Part shown: piece after piece, positions 44,457 to 52,414 of the stretch
How the letters are laid out: every line of letters starts with the position of its first letter
How positions within the stretch are numbered: position 1 is the first letter of the stretch
NCBI RefSeq assembly: GCF_002351485.1
Contig: NZ_NWMW01000002.1
Location: 434,001-498,000, forward strand
Source: Sphingomonas spermidinifaciens
GTDB lineage: Bacteria > Pseudomonadota > Alphaproteobacteria > Sphingomonadales > Sphingomonadaceae
Direction: 5' to 3'
Length of the DNA: 64,000 nt
Program-made: the position numbers and the translations under genes
The notes under the pieces: model-generated
What the model saw: the letters and a program-made list of their open reading frames with translations, nothing else
Databases searched by the model: none
Told to the model about the DNA's origin: nothing

Positions 44457-45658
44457 GCGCCGCCGCCAAACCCACCCCGATGGGCGCTGCCGAGCTGCGG
44501 TTGCGCGGCGATCCGCCCCGCGTGACGCGGCTGTCGCGCAAGGCCCTGGCCGTCGTCGCACTGGCCGCGACCGCAGGCATCGGCGGTGCGCTGATCTATG
44601 CGCTCCAGCCCTCGGGGCCGAAGAGCCCAACCGAGCTTTATGCGACCGACAATCGCGCGACGACCGATAGCCTTGTCGAAGCGCCGAAGGACTATTCGCA
44701 AGTTCCAAAGCTCGGCCCGCCGCTCCCCGGCGATCTAGGACGCCCCATCCTCTCCGCACAGCAGCGCGGGGTCGATGTCGCGCCGCCGCCAATGGGCGCC
44801 CCGTCGCCGGCGGGCAACGGCGCCGATGCTGCGCAGGCAGCGCGCGAGCACCTTCGGCAGGAACGCGATTCCGCCCGAACCAGCAAGATGTTCGCTGGGG
44901 GCGAAAGCGCCTCCGCGTCGGACGCCATGGCTGCACAGGCGTCGCTTCGCCAGCCGGCAGTGGCCGACACTGTCGCGGCGTCCGCCGGCCCGGCTCCTTC
45001 CGGGGGCGACCAGGGAGCCAAGCGCAACTTCCTGCGCGCCGTCGACGAGGGCCCGACCGAGAGCAGCCACCGCGTCGTTCCGCCGAGCTCACCCTACATT
45101 GTGCAGGCGGGCAGCATCATTCCAGCGGCGCTCATCACCGGCATTCGCTCGGACCTCCCCGGAATGATTACCGCGCAGGTGACGCAGAACGTCTACGACA
45201 GCGTGAGCGGCCGGCACTTGCTGGTCCCGCAAGGCAGCCGACTCATTGGCGAATATGATTCGCAAGTCTCGTTCGGTCAGAACCGCGTGCTGCTCGCCTG
45301 GGACCGGCTCATCCTTCCCGATGGGCGTTCGATTCAGCTCGATCGGCTGCCCGGCGCAGACGCCGTCGGCCGTGCGGGGCTGCAGGACCGGGTGAACCAG
45401 CACTGGGGCGGTATGCTTCGCGCGGCCCTAATCTCGACGCTACTTAGTGTTGGTACCGAGGTGGGGAGTAGTGACGATAACGATCTCGTTCGCGCGCTGC
45501 GCCAGGGCACGTCTGAGACCATCGATCGCACCGGACAGGATCTCGTCCGGCGCCAGATGAGCGTCCAGCCGACGCTGACAATTCGGCCGGGCTTCCAGCT
45601 GCGCGTGATCGTGACGCGGGACATCGTGGTGGCACCCTGGGGTGGAGAAACGAAATGA
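44453..45658 (+). CDS. trbI: TrbI conjugal transfer protein
   Basis: 401 residues, VirB10-like: a cytoplasmic N-tail, one helix (about 27-45), a long proline/alanine linker, and the C-terminal conserved domain (SPYIVQAGSIIPAALITGI, LLVPQGSRLIGEYDSQV, QLRVIVTRDIVV). It spans both membranes and gates the channel. It overlaps trbG and the following DUF2274 gene by 4 bp each. Confidence 0.94.
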   Translation: MSAAAKPTPMGAAELRLRGDPPRVTRLSRKALAVVALAATAGIGGALIYALQPSGPKSPTELYATDNRATTDSLVEAPKDYSQVPKLGPPLPGDLGRPILSAQQRGVDVAPPPMGAPSPAGNGADAAQAAREHLRQERDSARTSKMFAGGESASASDAMAAQASLRQPAVADTVAASAGPAPSGGDQGAKRNFLRAVDEGPTESSHRVVPPSSPYIVQAGSIIPAALITGIRSDLPGMITAQVTQNVYDSVSGRHLLVPQGSRLIGEYDSQVSFGQNRVLLAWDRLILPDGRSIQLDRLPGADAVGRAGLQDRVNQHWGGMLRAALISTLLSVGTEVGSSDDNDLVRALRQGTSETIDRTGQDLVRRQMSVQPTLTIRPGFQLRVIVTRDIVVAPWGGETK

Positions 45659-45876
45659 CACTGAAGCTAGGGCCCATCGCCGACGACAAGCCGGTGAAGG
45701 TGTCGATCGATGTGCCTGCTGACATATACCGCGACCTGACAGCTTACGCCGAAGCGCATGCCGCAGAAACGGGACTGCCCTCACAGGGCCCGACAAAACT
45801 GATCGTGCCGATGCTCGCTCACTTCATGGCCGATGACCGGGAATTCGCAAAGTTGAGGAGAAGAAGTTCCGGTTGA
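45655..45876 (+). CDS. DUF2274 family protein
   Basis: 73 residues, MTLKLGPIADDKPVKVSID followed by a helical C-terminus (FMADDREFAKLRR). DUF2274 is a small protein found almost only after trbI in this element type; its ribbon-helix-helix-like layout suggests DNA binding. It is the last gene of the trb operon and converges with the LysR gene. Confidence 0.85.
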   Translation: MTLKLGPIADDKPVKVSIDVPADIYRDLTAYAEAHAAETGLPSQGPTKLIVPMLAHFMADDREFAKLRRRSSG

Positions 45877-45984
45877 CGCACGTCCCCGGCGGACAAACGC
45901 CGTCACCGTGTCCCGACCTCGCTGATCCGCGCCGGCCCTCCGATGCGCCCTGGGACCAGCCGGCTCTTCGAACATCCCGAGCGA

Positions 45985-46884
45985 TCAAAGCGCTGGGACG
46001 GGGCGGCCGTAGCGGTGCGCGAGCATCTCGAGGAAACGCCGGAGCACGGGGCTCCGATTGTCGCAACGCCAGTGGATCGCCTGCTCAAGATGCGTCGCGC
46101 CAAAAGCGTCGTGCACCTGGCGCAGCGCGACGCCGTCATTGGCCCCGGGGATGCCGGTCGTAACGACCGCACGGCCCGCTGCTGCGAAGGAGAAGAGATT
46201 CTCGCGCCGCACGTCCTGAACGCGCACACTCGGTCCGAAGCCAGGCCCCGACAGCCGCGAAGCGACCAGATCGTAGAGGAATGGACCGGGATCGATCTTG
46301 CTTACGACGAAGGTCATGCCCCTGAGGTCGGTCCAATAGAGCGGATCGCACGCGCACAGCCGGTCCTCTGTCGAGAGGCCGATAATCACCTGCTCGCTCC
46401 AGAACGACAGCGACACGATTCCGGGGCGCTGCACCTGGCCATTCAGAACCGCGAAGTCGAGTTGGTCGCGCTCCAACGCGCGCAGCAGACGCGTGCGGCT
46501 GCGCTCGCGGGCAGCCAGCTCGACCTCCGGGCACGCCGCGCGGAAATCCCGGATGACCGCCGAAAGGTCGCCGCTTCCGAGCGACCCGTGGAAGCCGAAC
46601 CGCAACGTTCCTGCGGCGCCGCATGCAATCGCCGCACAATCCTCGTCCAACGCATCGATATCATCGACGATGCGGCGCGCCTTGCGCAGGATGCACTCGC
46701 CAGGACCCGTCGGGACCACGCCGCGTGTCGAGCGCCGGAAGAGCGCGAGGCCGAGCCGGTCTTCCAGATAGTGGATGCGTTTGCTGAGCGTCGATTGCTT
46801 GATACCGAACCGATCGGCCGCCTGGCTGAAGCTGCCGCTGTCGGCCGCGGCAAGCGCGTAGCGCAGCAAATGAACCTCGATCAT
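45985..46884 (-). CDS. LysR-family transcriptional regulator
   Basis: 299 residues. N-terminal winged helix (YALAAADSGSFSQAADRFGI, then QSTLSKRIHYLEDRLGLALF) and a C-terminal effector-binding domain of about 200 residues. LysR genes facing the trb operon are a regular feature of these elements and may control transfer in response to a small molecule. The ligand is unknown. It lies convergent to DUF2274 with 108 bp between. Confidence 0.9.
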   Translation of the reverse strand: MIEVHLLRYALAAADSGSFSQAADRFGIKQSTLSKRIHYLEDRLGLALFRRSTRGVVPTGPGECILRKARRIVDDIDALDEDCAAIACGAAGTLRFGFHGSLGSGDLSAVIRDFRAACPEVELAARERSRTRLLRALERDQLDFAVLNGQVQRPGIVSLSFWSEQVIIGLSTEDRLCACDPLYWTDLRGMTFVVSKIDPGPFLYDLVASRLSGPGFGPSVRVQDVRRENLFSFAAAGRAVVTTGIPGANDGVALRQVHDAFGATHLEQAIHWRCDNRSPVLRRFLEMLAHRYGRPVPAL

Positions 46885-47247
46885 GCACGCTCCTGCGCGC
46901 GCCGTTGCGCCACTTTGCGGACTGGCGATCGCGCAGCGCCTACCATCCGCTCAGCAACATTCTGGAGCTATTCCAAGAAATGGGGTTCTCGGCCGCCCCA
47001 ATCCTAGCTAGCCAGAGCGTTGTATAAGCAAGGTTTTCGTCAGTGACTGGGCGATCTAACCATCCCCACATATCTCCACTCGGGCGCAAGCAAGCGCGAG
47101 CAATATACGCCCGGTTCCAGCCGGAAACCCTTCCTGCCTATCCCAACGGCATGCCGGGCACGGAGAGTACGGTGACGCAGTTTCATACCATGACGCCGCG
47201 GCAGGTAGAAACGGGGCGGGTTTGGCCCGCCCCGTCAAAAATCTATC
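46885..47247. other. Gene-poor stretch right of the LysR gene
   Basis: No supported gene in about 360 bp. It contains the LysR promoter region on its left side and a strong hairpin at 47211-47235. Confidence 0.4.
47211..47235 (-). terminator. Hairpin terminator after minus-strand small genes
   Basis: ACGGGGCGGG-TTTGG-CCCGCCCCGT is a perfect 10-bp stem. Read on the minus strand it lies 12 bases after the stop of the gene ending at 47248 and runs into TTTCT, as expected of an intrinsic terminator. Confidence 0.65.
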
Positions 47248-47418
47248 TCACCGGATGATGCCCGCCTGCCGAGTCCTCGAAAGGGCTTCGTCGTCACCGT
47301 TCAGCAGGTCGGTCGCTAGCCATCTCAGCTCTGTGCGTCGCGAGTCATCGAAGCACGCCTTTCCATCGCCGTTGCGCGCGGCGTCAAGGAATTCCTGGAT
47401 GGCTATCCATCTCGACAA
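47248..47418 (-). CDS. Small hypothetical protein with TTG start (56 aa), possibly the tail of the upstream gene
   Basis: The frame directly after the TAG stop of the gene at 47425-47634 continues in phase through LSRWIAIQEFLDAARNGDG and ELRWLATDLLNGDDEALS to TGA at 47248. It looks coding in composition and ends just before a terminator. The first usable start is TTG at 47418, two codons after the TAG. Either it is a coupled gene or one 128-codon gene is split by an amber codon. It is too short to have been listed by a plain open-frame scan. Confidence 0.5.
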   Translation of the reverse strand: MSRWIAIQEFLDAARNGDGKACFDDSRRTELRWLATDLLNGDDEALSRTRQAGIIR

Positions 47419-47424
47419 TTCGGT

Positions 47425-47634
47425 CTATTGCTCAAGCGCCTCAACCAAGGCCGTCTGATCGAAATTGCCGAACGGATGACCCTTAGGCCAGTAAATGTCC
47501 ATGAAGTGCTCTTCGTCGGCCTCGGCGATGAGCGTGGCGCAGCGCATCGCTTCATCCATATCGACCGGCAGAGCGTCCGGCTGACCAGGCTCGATAGCGA
47601 TGACAGGTGCCTCATCCGCCACCGGCTCCTGCAC
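47425..47634 (-). CDS. Acidic small hypothetical protein (69 aa)
   Basis: A GTG start gives a protein rich in Glu/Asp (VADEAPVIAIEPGQP, EADEEHFMDIYWPKGHP). The composition and aromatic pattern look real, in contrast to the antisense and shifted frames. Function unknown. The TAG stop is followed in phase by further coding-like sequence. Confidence 0.5.
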   Translation of the reverse strand: MQEPVADEAPVIAIEPGQPDALPVDMDEAMRCATLIAEADEEHFMDIYWPKGHPFGNFDQTALVEALEQ

Positions 47635-47663
47635 AATGGGGTGGACGTCGGGCCTGCCGACAC

Positions 47664-47857
47664 CTACAGTCCGATCTCCGGCGGGGCCGCCCGGTCGTCA
47701 TCCGGCATAACGTTCGCAGGGGTCGTGGAATTGATGGCTGCGCGTGCCTGTCGCTGCCGCGCTGGTGCTCGAGTTCCTCCCTGCGCGCATCGACAGCGGC
47801 GATGACACCAACCAACTTGTTGTATGCAATCGTAACGAGCTTGTTCTTGCCGAGCAT
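47664..47857 (-). pseudogene. Small hypothetical gene with probable frameshift
   Basis: An ATG at 47857 follows GGAGGT and reads MLGKNKLVTIAYNKLVGV then IAAVDARREELEHQRGS. The in-phase continuation becomes arginine-rich and unlikely, whereas the next frame gives ARAAINSTTPANVMPDDD and a stop at 47664. One missing base near 47757 explains this. About 64 residues if repaired. No function recognised. Confidence 0.4.
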
Positions 47858-48036
47858 GTGAACCTCCATGTGTCTTGCCCGACAGGGTTTTCAGGCTCGA
47901 GTTTTGCTGGCGAGGGTAGGCCGATGCGACGCCAAGTGTCTTAATTTCAGATTCGTTCTAGGCGCCGGAGGCTTCCCTGCCCGCGATCCAACCAGCGGCT
48001 GCTGTCACCTTGTGCTTCGCCGAGCGTTCCGCGCAT

Positions 48037-48585
48037 ATGGCTCGCAAGCTCAAGGTCTTCCGGACACCGATCGGCTTCCATGACGCCTATGTCGCCGCGA
48101 CCAGCCGGAAGGCTGCACTGGAAGCGTGGGGTGCGGACGCCGACCTGTTTGCGAGGGGCATCGCCGAAGAAGTCACCGACCCTTCGCTGATGGAAGCGGC
48201 GCTCGAACAACCCGGAGCCGTTGTGCGCAAGGTGCGCGGCACAGTCGACGAGCACATGGCCGCCCTGCCGCCTGATGCAAAACCGAACGCCGGGAAAGCG
48301 AAGGCAGGTAAGGCTCAACCCGCATCGAAGCCTAAGCCGAAGGCGAAGCCGCGTCCCCGCCCCAGCCGGGCAGCGCTCGACGAAGCGGAAGCCGCGGTCG
48401 ACGTCGCGAAGGTCGAATACGAAGCGGCGCGCGACGGGCTCGAGGCGGATATCGCTGCCTTGGAGAAGAAGCGGCGGGGGCTGGACCAGGAATACCGCGA
48501 AGCCGCGAAAGCCCTCGACGAGAAGCGGGCCGCCGCCGAGGAGCGGTATCGGTCCGCGATGGATCACTGGCGTCAGTCAAATTGA
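48037..48585 (+). CDS. Uncharacterised 182-aa protein with lysine/alanine-rich coiled coil
   Basis: The ATG at 48037 starts MARKLKVFRTPIGFHDAYVAATSRKAALEAW, a short globular N-domain. It is followed by a Lys/Pro/Ala-rich linker (about 95-125) and a coiled coil to the end (EAEAAVDVAKVEYEAARDG). Similar proteins are found on sphingomonad plasmids and islands; some are misnamed TolA because of the coiled coil. Function unknown. Confidence 0.7.
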   Translation: MARKLKVFRTPIGFHDAYVAATSRKAALEAWGADADLFARGIAEEVTDPSLMEAALEQPGAVVRKVRGTVDEHMAALPPDAKPNAGKAKAGKAQPASKPKPKAKPRPRPSRAALDEAEAAVDVAKVEYEAARDGLEADIAALEKKRRGLDQEYREAAKALDEKRAAAEERYRSAMDHWRQSN

Positions 48586-48665
48586 GCGTCTTGCGATCTG
48601 TTCCCTATTGGTTCTAGATGATCGAACGCCGCAGCATCGGCGATTCGACAGCGATGGGACATGGG

Positions 48666-48869
48666 ATGCAGCACGATCTGCGACTGCTTGCGGCTGCGCG
48701 CGCGATTTACGACGCCTGCTATCCGATCGAGGAATGTTCGTCGACCGGCTTCGACGAGGCCGAGCGCTTCCGGATGGTCCACTATCGTCAAGCAGTCGAC
48801 GCGGCGGTTCAGGCACGCGCAGTAATGGCCGCGCGCGGCGAGCAGTTGCCTCTGCCTGTCTTCGCCTGA
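48666..48869 (+). CDS. Small hypothetical protein (67 aa)
   Basis: Helical protein MQHDLRLLAAARAIYDACYP with acidic middle and ARAVMAARGEQLPLPVFA at the end. The ATG at 48666 has a weak GGGA upstream; the frame also allows starts at 48654 and 48618. The stop at 48869 touches the next gene, suggesting co-expression. No family recognised. Confidence 0.55.
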   Translation: MQHDLRLLAAARAIYDACYPIEECSSTGFDEAERFRMVHYRQAVDAAVQARAVMAARGEQLPLPVFA

Positions 48870-48870
48870 T

Positions 48871-49389
48871 GTGGTCGGCGACCCGAAGACGCTCGACGAG
48901 CTCGACAAGATCGAAGCGCAGGTTCGGGTCACGTGTCGGGGCTGCCAGGCGTCCGAGGTCTGGGACCTGAAAGCGCTGATCGCCGAGGTTCGCAGGAACG
49001 GCGGCAATACCGAATGGCGAGCGGCGCGACGCTCGATCAAGTGCCCCAGACGATGCGCATCCCCGGTGATCGATCTGCTGCCGCTGCCGTTCGGAAAGCG
49101 GCGGGCGCGGCGCGAGGCGCATCGCCACGCGCTGATCAACCTGTCGCTGCAAATCCTACGCGAAGCCACAGCGCGATCGGCGAATGAGGCGGTCGGGACC
49201 TTAGAGGTTCGACTGGCGCTGCATGTTCTGCGGCCGTTCGTCCGCGATCAGCGGCTCTTGAACGAGTTCTGGAAGGCCGCAACGGCTGAGCCGCGTCACC
49301 CTTGGGCGAGTTGCCACATGCCTTATCGATGGATCGTGCAGCAGCTAGAAGCCGTGGGTGCATTGATCGAAGAAGGCAATCGGGTCTAG
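48871..49389 (+). CDS. Uncharacterised 172-aa protein with Cys pairs
   Basis: A GTG start next to the previous stop gives a protein with VTCRGCQASEVWDL and IKCPRRCAS, a possible four-Cys zinc ribbon in the first 65 residues, then a helical C-terminal half. It probably binds zinc or nucleic acid. It is translated with the preceding small gene. Function unknown. Confidence 0.65.
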   Translation: MVGDPKTLDELDKIEAQVRVTCRGCQASEVWDLKALIAEVRRNGGNTEWRAARRSIKCPRRCASPVIDLLPLPFGKRRARREAHRHALINLSLQILREATARSANEAVGTLEVRLALHVLRPFVRDQRLLNEFWKAATAEPRHPWASCHMPYRWIVQQLEAVGALIEEGNRV

Positions 49390-49406
49390 CTTGGCCCGGC
49401 AATAGC

Positions 49407-49607
49407 TCAGCACTGGCAAGTTGGGCTAAGCGTCCCATCGCAGCAGGCCTTCCGCCCACCCGAACAACCGCACACACCCTTGTGGTGAGAACAGCAGCCG
49501 GACTGAGCAGCAGCGGCCGACGAGTAGTAGGTCGCTTCATTGCAGACCACCGCAGGGCGGGCGGAGACGAACAAGAGAGCAGCAAGGCAAGCGCATAACG
49601 GCTTCAT
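49407..49607 (-). CDS. Small secreted cysteine-rich protein (66 aa)
   Basis: A signal peptide (MKPLCACLAALLFVSARPA) is followed by a Cys/Gly/Ser-rich mature part with CCSHHKGVCGCSGG and CCDGTLSPTC, a pattern seen in short exported proteins of many Proteobacteria. Eight or more cysteines imply disulfides in the periplasm. Start ATG at 49607 with GGGGAG upstream. Role unknown. Confidence 0.7.
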   Translation of the reverse strand: MKPLCACLAALLFVSARPAVVCNEATYYSSAAAAQSGCCSHHKGVCGCSGGRKACCDGTLSPTCQC

Positions 49608-49630
49608 GATCGTCTCCCCACCTAGCTAGT

Positions 49631-50269
49631 TCAATTTGCCTTTGGCGCTTGCGGCGCTGCGGCTGGAGAAACAGGAGCGCTCGGAGCCAGCGCCATCGGC
49701 GCCGGTTGCGCAGCGCCCGGCGTGAAGGCGATGTCCTCATCAACAAAGCCGTTTACAGGCGCACCGAGCGGGATCGTGGCACTCGTCCCCGTCATGAAGA
49801 AGCCGGCCACCGGAACGAGGGCAACCGCACCGACAACGCCAGCCGTCCCAGTGACACCTTTGTCGTCGAGCTGACCGGTGAGCCGGATCTGGCGGCCGTT
49901 CGCCCGAACGTAGAGGACCCGCGCGTTGATGCGGCCGGACTTGCCCCACATGCCTTTGTTGCGGACTTCGGTCACCTCGCCAACGGCGGGGCTTCCGCCA
50001 GGGATGACGACATGGCCGTTCACCGACACCGCTTCGGCAACCTCAAGATTAAAGCGTTGCCCGGTTTTCAGCTTTTTGCCTTTGGTGGTCAGCGCTTCCA
50101 TCATTCGAAGAGGGACCGGAGTGCCGCTCCGGAGCACATTATCCACCTGGCCGGTCACCATCGCTGCCGGCTGAGGCGTTGGCGCAACCGCAGGCGCTTG
50201 GACCTGTGCCTGAAGCGTGACCGGCATGACGAAGGCGGCGCCCGAGAGCGCCAAAGCGAGCTTGTACAT
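49631..50269 (-). CDS. Exported hypothetical protein (212 aa)
   Basis: Signal peptide MYKLALALSGAAFVMPVTLQAQ, a proline-rich linker, and a beta-rich domain with RSGTPVPLRMMEALTTKGKK, GQRFNLEVAEAVSVNGHVV and a glycine/valine hydrophobic loop (AGVVGAVALVPVAGFFMTG). The middle part resembles the beta-barrel of TrbI/VirB10 and similar proteins that begin with a G-T-x-V-P-L motif, but no membrane anchor follows. Role unknown; possibly envelope. Confidence 0.75.
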   Translation of the reverse strand: MYKLALALSGAAFVMPVTLQAQVQAPAVAPTPQPAAMVTGQVDNVLRSGTPVPLRMMEALTTKGKKLKTGQRFNLEVAEAVSVNGHVVIPGGSPAVGEVTEVRNKGMWGKSGRINARVLYVRANGRQIRLTGQLDDKGVTGTAGVVGAVALVPVAGFFMTGTSATIPLGAPVNGFVDEDIAFTPGAAQPAPMALAPSAPVSPAAAPQAPKAN

Positions 50270-50401
50270 TATAATCCCCCTTTGCGAATCGGTTCCCCTC
50301 CGATCCGTGGTACCGAAAAAATGAGATTAGCCGGCGCGAGTCAATTGCTTGTGCTTGAAGCTGACTTTTCGCCGTTCCACGGCAAGCATCCGGGGCAGAT
50401 G

Positions 50402-51103
50402 ATGTGTAATCGCTATCGCATGACGGCCAATCAGGCTGAGCTCGCAGCTCGGTACGGCATCGCCAGCTTCCCGCCAGATCTTCAGCTGGCAACGCCCGAG
50501 CTATTTCCCGATCGCACCGCCTGGGTGATCCGGCAGGAGGACGGCGAGCGGCGGCTGGACACGATGTCCTGGGGTTTCCCGCGCAAGGTGCCGGGCAAGC
50601 GCATCGACAAGATGACCGGCAAGCCCGTGCTGCTCGACACCAAGGTGACGAACGTCCGCAACTACACCTCACCGTTCTGGGCGTCGGCACTTGCGAACCC
50701 TGAGCGACGGTGCCTCGTCCCGTTCACAAGTTTCAGCGAGTATGGACCCGGACCGGCCGGCAAGCGTCCGCTGTTCTGGTTCGAAGTGCCCTCGCGGCCT
50801 ATAGTCAGTTTCGCGGGAGTATGGCGCCCGACTGAGAGCGGAGCGGTGTTCGCCTTCCTCACGACCAAGCCGAACCCGCTGGTGGCACCGATACACCCGA
50901 GGGCGATGCCGGTGCTGCTCGACGAGGAGGATGAGCAGCGGTGGCTGACGTGCGCATTCGACGATGCGGTCACGCTAGCGAAGCCGTTCCCGTCGCAGCT
51001 GATGTCAGTCCAGCAAGCCGCCGATCCACGTGACGAGGCTGGTAGGGCCGGCGATGATGCTGGCGGCGATCAGAATGCCCAGCAGCCAAGCCTCGATCTG
51101 TAG
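50402..51103 (+). CDS. SOS response-associated peptidase (SRAP, YedK/HMCES type)
   Basis: The start is set at the second ATG (50402) because the family needs Cys at position 2 after Met removal (MCNRYRMT). The 233-residue protein also shows the Asn in NVRNYTSPFW, Glu in FTSFSEY and His in IHPRAMPVLL. The N-terminal Cys forms a DNA-protein crosslink with abasic sites in single-stranded DNA, protecting it. Location in an accessory zone with plasmid-like genes is common. The C-terminus overlaps an antisense 38-aa frame. Confidence 0.9.
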   Translation: MCNRYRMTANQAELAARYGIASFPPDLQLATPELFPDRTAWVIRQEDGERRLDTMSWGFPRKVPGKRIDKMTGKPVLLDTKVTNVRNYTSPFWASALANPERRCLVPFTSFSEYGPGPAGKRPLFWFEVPSRPIVSFAGVWRPTESGAVFAFLTTKPNPLVAPIHPRAMPVLLDEEDEQRWLTCAFDDAVTLAKPFPSQLMSVQQAADPRDEAGRAGDDAGGDQNAQQPSLDL

Positions 51104-51121
51104 CGCGGTCGGTCGATTCAT
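51005..51121 (-). CDS. Candidate 38-aa small membrane protein
   Basis: On the minus strand, overlapping the 3' end of the SRAP gene, an ATG frame reads MNRPTALQIEAWLLGIL followed by hydrophobic IAASIIAG and ends WIGGLLD. One helix spans about residues 10-32. It may be a small transmembrane peptide gene. A strong ribosome site is lacking (AAGG 13 bases upstream). Confidence 0.4.
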   Translation of the reverse strand: MNRPTALQIEAWLLGILIAASIIAGPTSLVTWIGGLLD

Positions 51122-51282
51122 TCGCGAGCAATCGCCTTCGGTTTGCGATTGACTGCTTGGGGCAGGGAACCAGAGCGATCGCTTGTAGATACATCGGTGG
51201 AGATAACCGACATCAACTTGGAATCGACGTTCCCTAAAAAGATCAAGAAGTGAAAATCGCTGTTTAGTCTAGAGAGTAATCC

Positions 51283-51555
51283 CTATGGCTTTCGGAGGCG
51301 CAAGAATAATTGTGACATGATGAGAGCCACAGCAACGAGACCAAAAATCAGTATCACAGTCTCCGACATCGAGGCGGCTCGATCCTTCAAGAGCCAAAAG
51401 ACCATAAACGCACCCGAGCCGATCCAGAGGTTTTTTGGAATGACTAGCCGGGTTTCACAGCCATTGCAGTTAAATGGCTTTCCGAGGCCCCACTGGGTCT
51501 TCATAAACGGCACTGGCCTGCCACAGGTAGGACATCGGGGCGTCAAAAGGGCCAC
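51283..51555 (-). CDS. Small zinc-ribbon membrane protein (90 aa)
   Basis: N-terminal rubredoxin-like zinc ribbon (CPTCGRPVPF and FNCNGCETRL), then two hydrophobic helices (SGAFMVFWLLKD and SETVILIFGLVAVALIMSQLF). Start at 51555. Such zinc-ribbon/membrane proteins occur widely without known role. Confidence 0.7.
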   Translation of the reverse strand: MALLTPRCPTCGRPVPFMKTQWGLGKPFNCNGCETRLVIPKNLWIGSGAFMVFWLLKDRAASMSETVILIFGLVAVALIMSQLFLRLRKP

Positions 51556-51732
51556 GCTTGCATAGATAACAAAAATTCAGAGGCTCGTCACGGCATCGTA
51601 AGCGGGCAGGCTCTTCTTTGAAAAACCAATGACATGAACCTTCCCGCGCCGATTGCGCTGATGGCCCTCTACGGGTTCCGCCTGCCCGAAATTGCCGATC
51701 GAAGATGGAGAATCGGGAGAGCACGCGCTGAA

Positions 51733-51912
51733 TTACCGTCTGGTTTCAGCAAAACATCCTTCCCGAACGGCAATCTCGATCCAGCGAGCAACGCCATCAT
51801 TGTCCTAGGCGAGCGCAAGCGCAATGATGCGCTCCGCGATATGCTCGTGCGACCCGTCACCGTTCTGACGCTCAACTATCAACGCCTCTGCGAGCTCCGC
51901 GGCAGGTGTCAC
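51733..51912 (-). pseudogene. DUF6961-like gene interrupted by an in-frame amber codon
   Basis: A GTG start at 51912 reads MTPAAELAEALIVERQNG then HEHIAERIIALALA, a TAG at 51805-51807, and continues in phase DNDGVARWIEIAVREG to TAA at 51733. Together they resemble DUF6961 proteins. It partners the nuclease remnant just upstream, as the pair at 53301-54064 does. A dead copy is the simplest reading. Confidence 0.55.
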
Positions 51913-52078
51913 AATAATGCTCCGGCCAATAGCGCCACCATGTAAGCTCGGTTAATCTTTTAACCATCGTGCAAGACATCTCACACGCCCGCGGTGACGT
52001 GCACCAAGCCGCTGGCCGGTTGCCGCGCCCATGGCCTTCCAACAAGCACCGTTTCGTCAACATCACGTGACCTTCACG
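51872..52078 (-). pseudogene. Fragment of a thermonuclease-like gene
   Basis: The frame holds REGHVMLTKR, GRGNRPAAWCTSP, CTMVKRL and WWRYWPEHY, aligning with the last third of the complete thermonuclease-like protein at 53627-54064 (REGHVIVA, GRGNRTAAWCTSP, CAMVKSG, WARYWRTHLC). The N-terminal two thirds are absent. A degenerate second copy. Confidence 0.6.
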
Positions 52079-52258
52079 CGCAATTTCCAGCTCGCAACGG
52101 ACGATAAAAGTGATCGATGGTCCTAGCACGCGTGAGACAACCGGTAGTTGCAAAAAGCTGAGGCTGCCTTGCTGCGGCGCACAAACTTCGAAATATATGT
52201 GCTCGCGAGCTAGTATCTGTAGCTTCGTTAGGTGGCTCGTATCCGAAGGGGGAAAGCG

Positions 52259-52414
52259 ATGCAGCCGAGCGAAGACGCAATTCGGGCGTTACGCCGCGAC
52301 ACTGGAATGGGTCGCCTACAAGCGATATACCATTTGCGCGGCCGCGAGCACGTGCGGCAGCGTTTAGCCGAAAATCATGGGTCAAAAGGTTGTCTGAACA
52401 GCGAGCTTAGATAG
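52259..52414 (+). CDS. Small hypothetical protein (51 aa)
   Basis: MQPSEDAIRALRRDTGMGRLQ then AIYHLRGREHVRQRLAE is a short basic helical peptide after GGGGGAAAG. It may be a nucleic-acid-binding or regulatory protein; no family was recognised. Confidence 0.45.
   Translation: MQPSEDAIRALRRDTGMGRLQAIYHLRGREHVRQRLAENHGSKGCLNSELR

Larger units (their letters stand above)
18764..46884. mobile_element. Integrative and conjugative element (most of it)
   Basis: The order DUF736, DUF2285, AlpA-like, DUF2840, TraF-like, DUF736, lytic transglycosylase, relaxase, TraG, CopG-like, cargo, trbBCDEJ(K)LFGI, DUF2274 and LysR matches the backbone of conjugative elements common in sphingomonads and other Proteobacteria. 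Integrase, attachment sites, repA and parA are not seen, so the ends are estimates. The genes at 1-700 and those after 47 kb could belong to the same or an adjacent element. A plasmid origin cannot be excluded. Confidence 0.75.
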
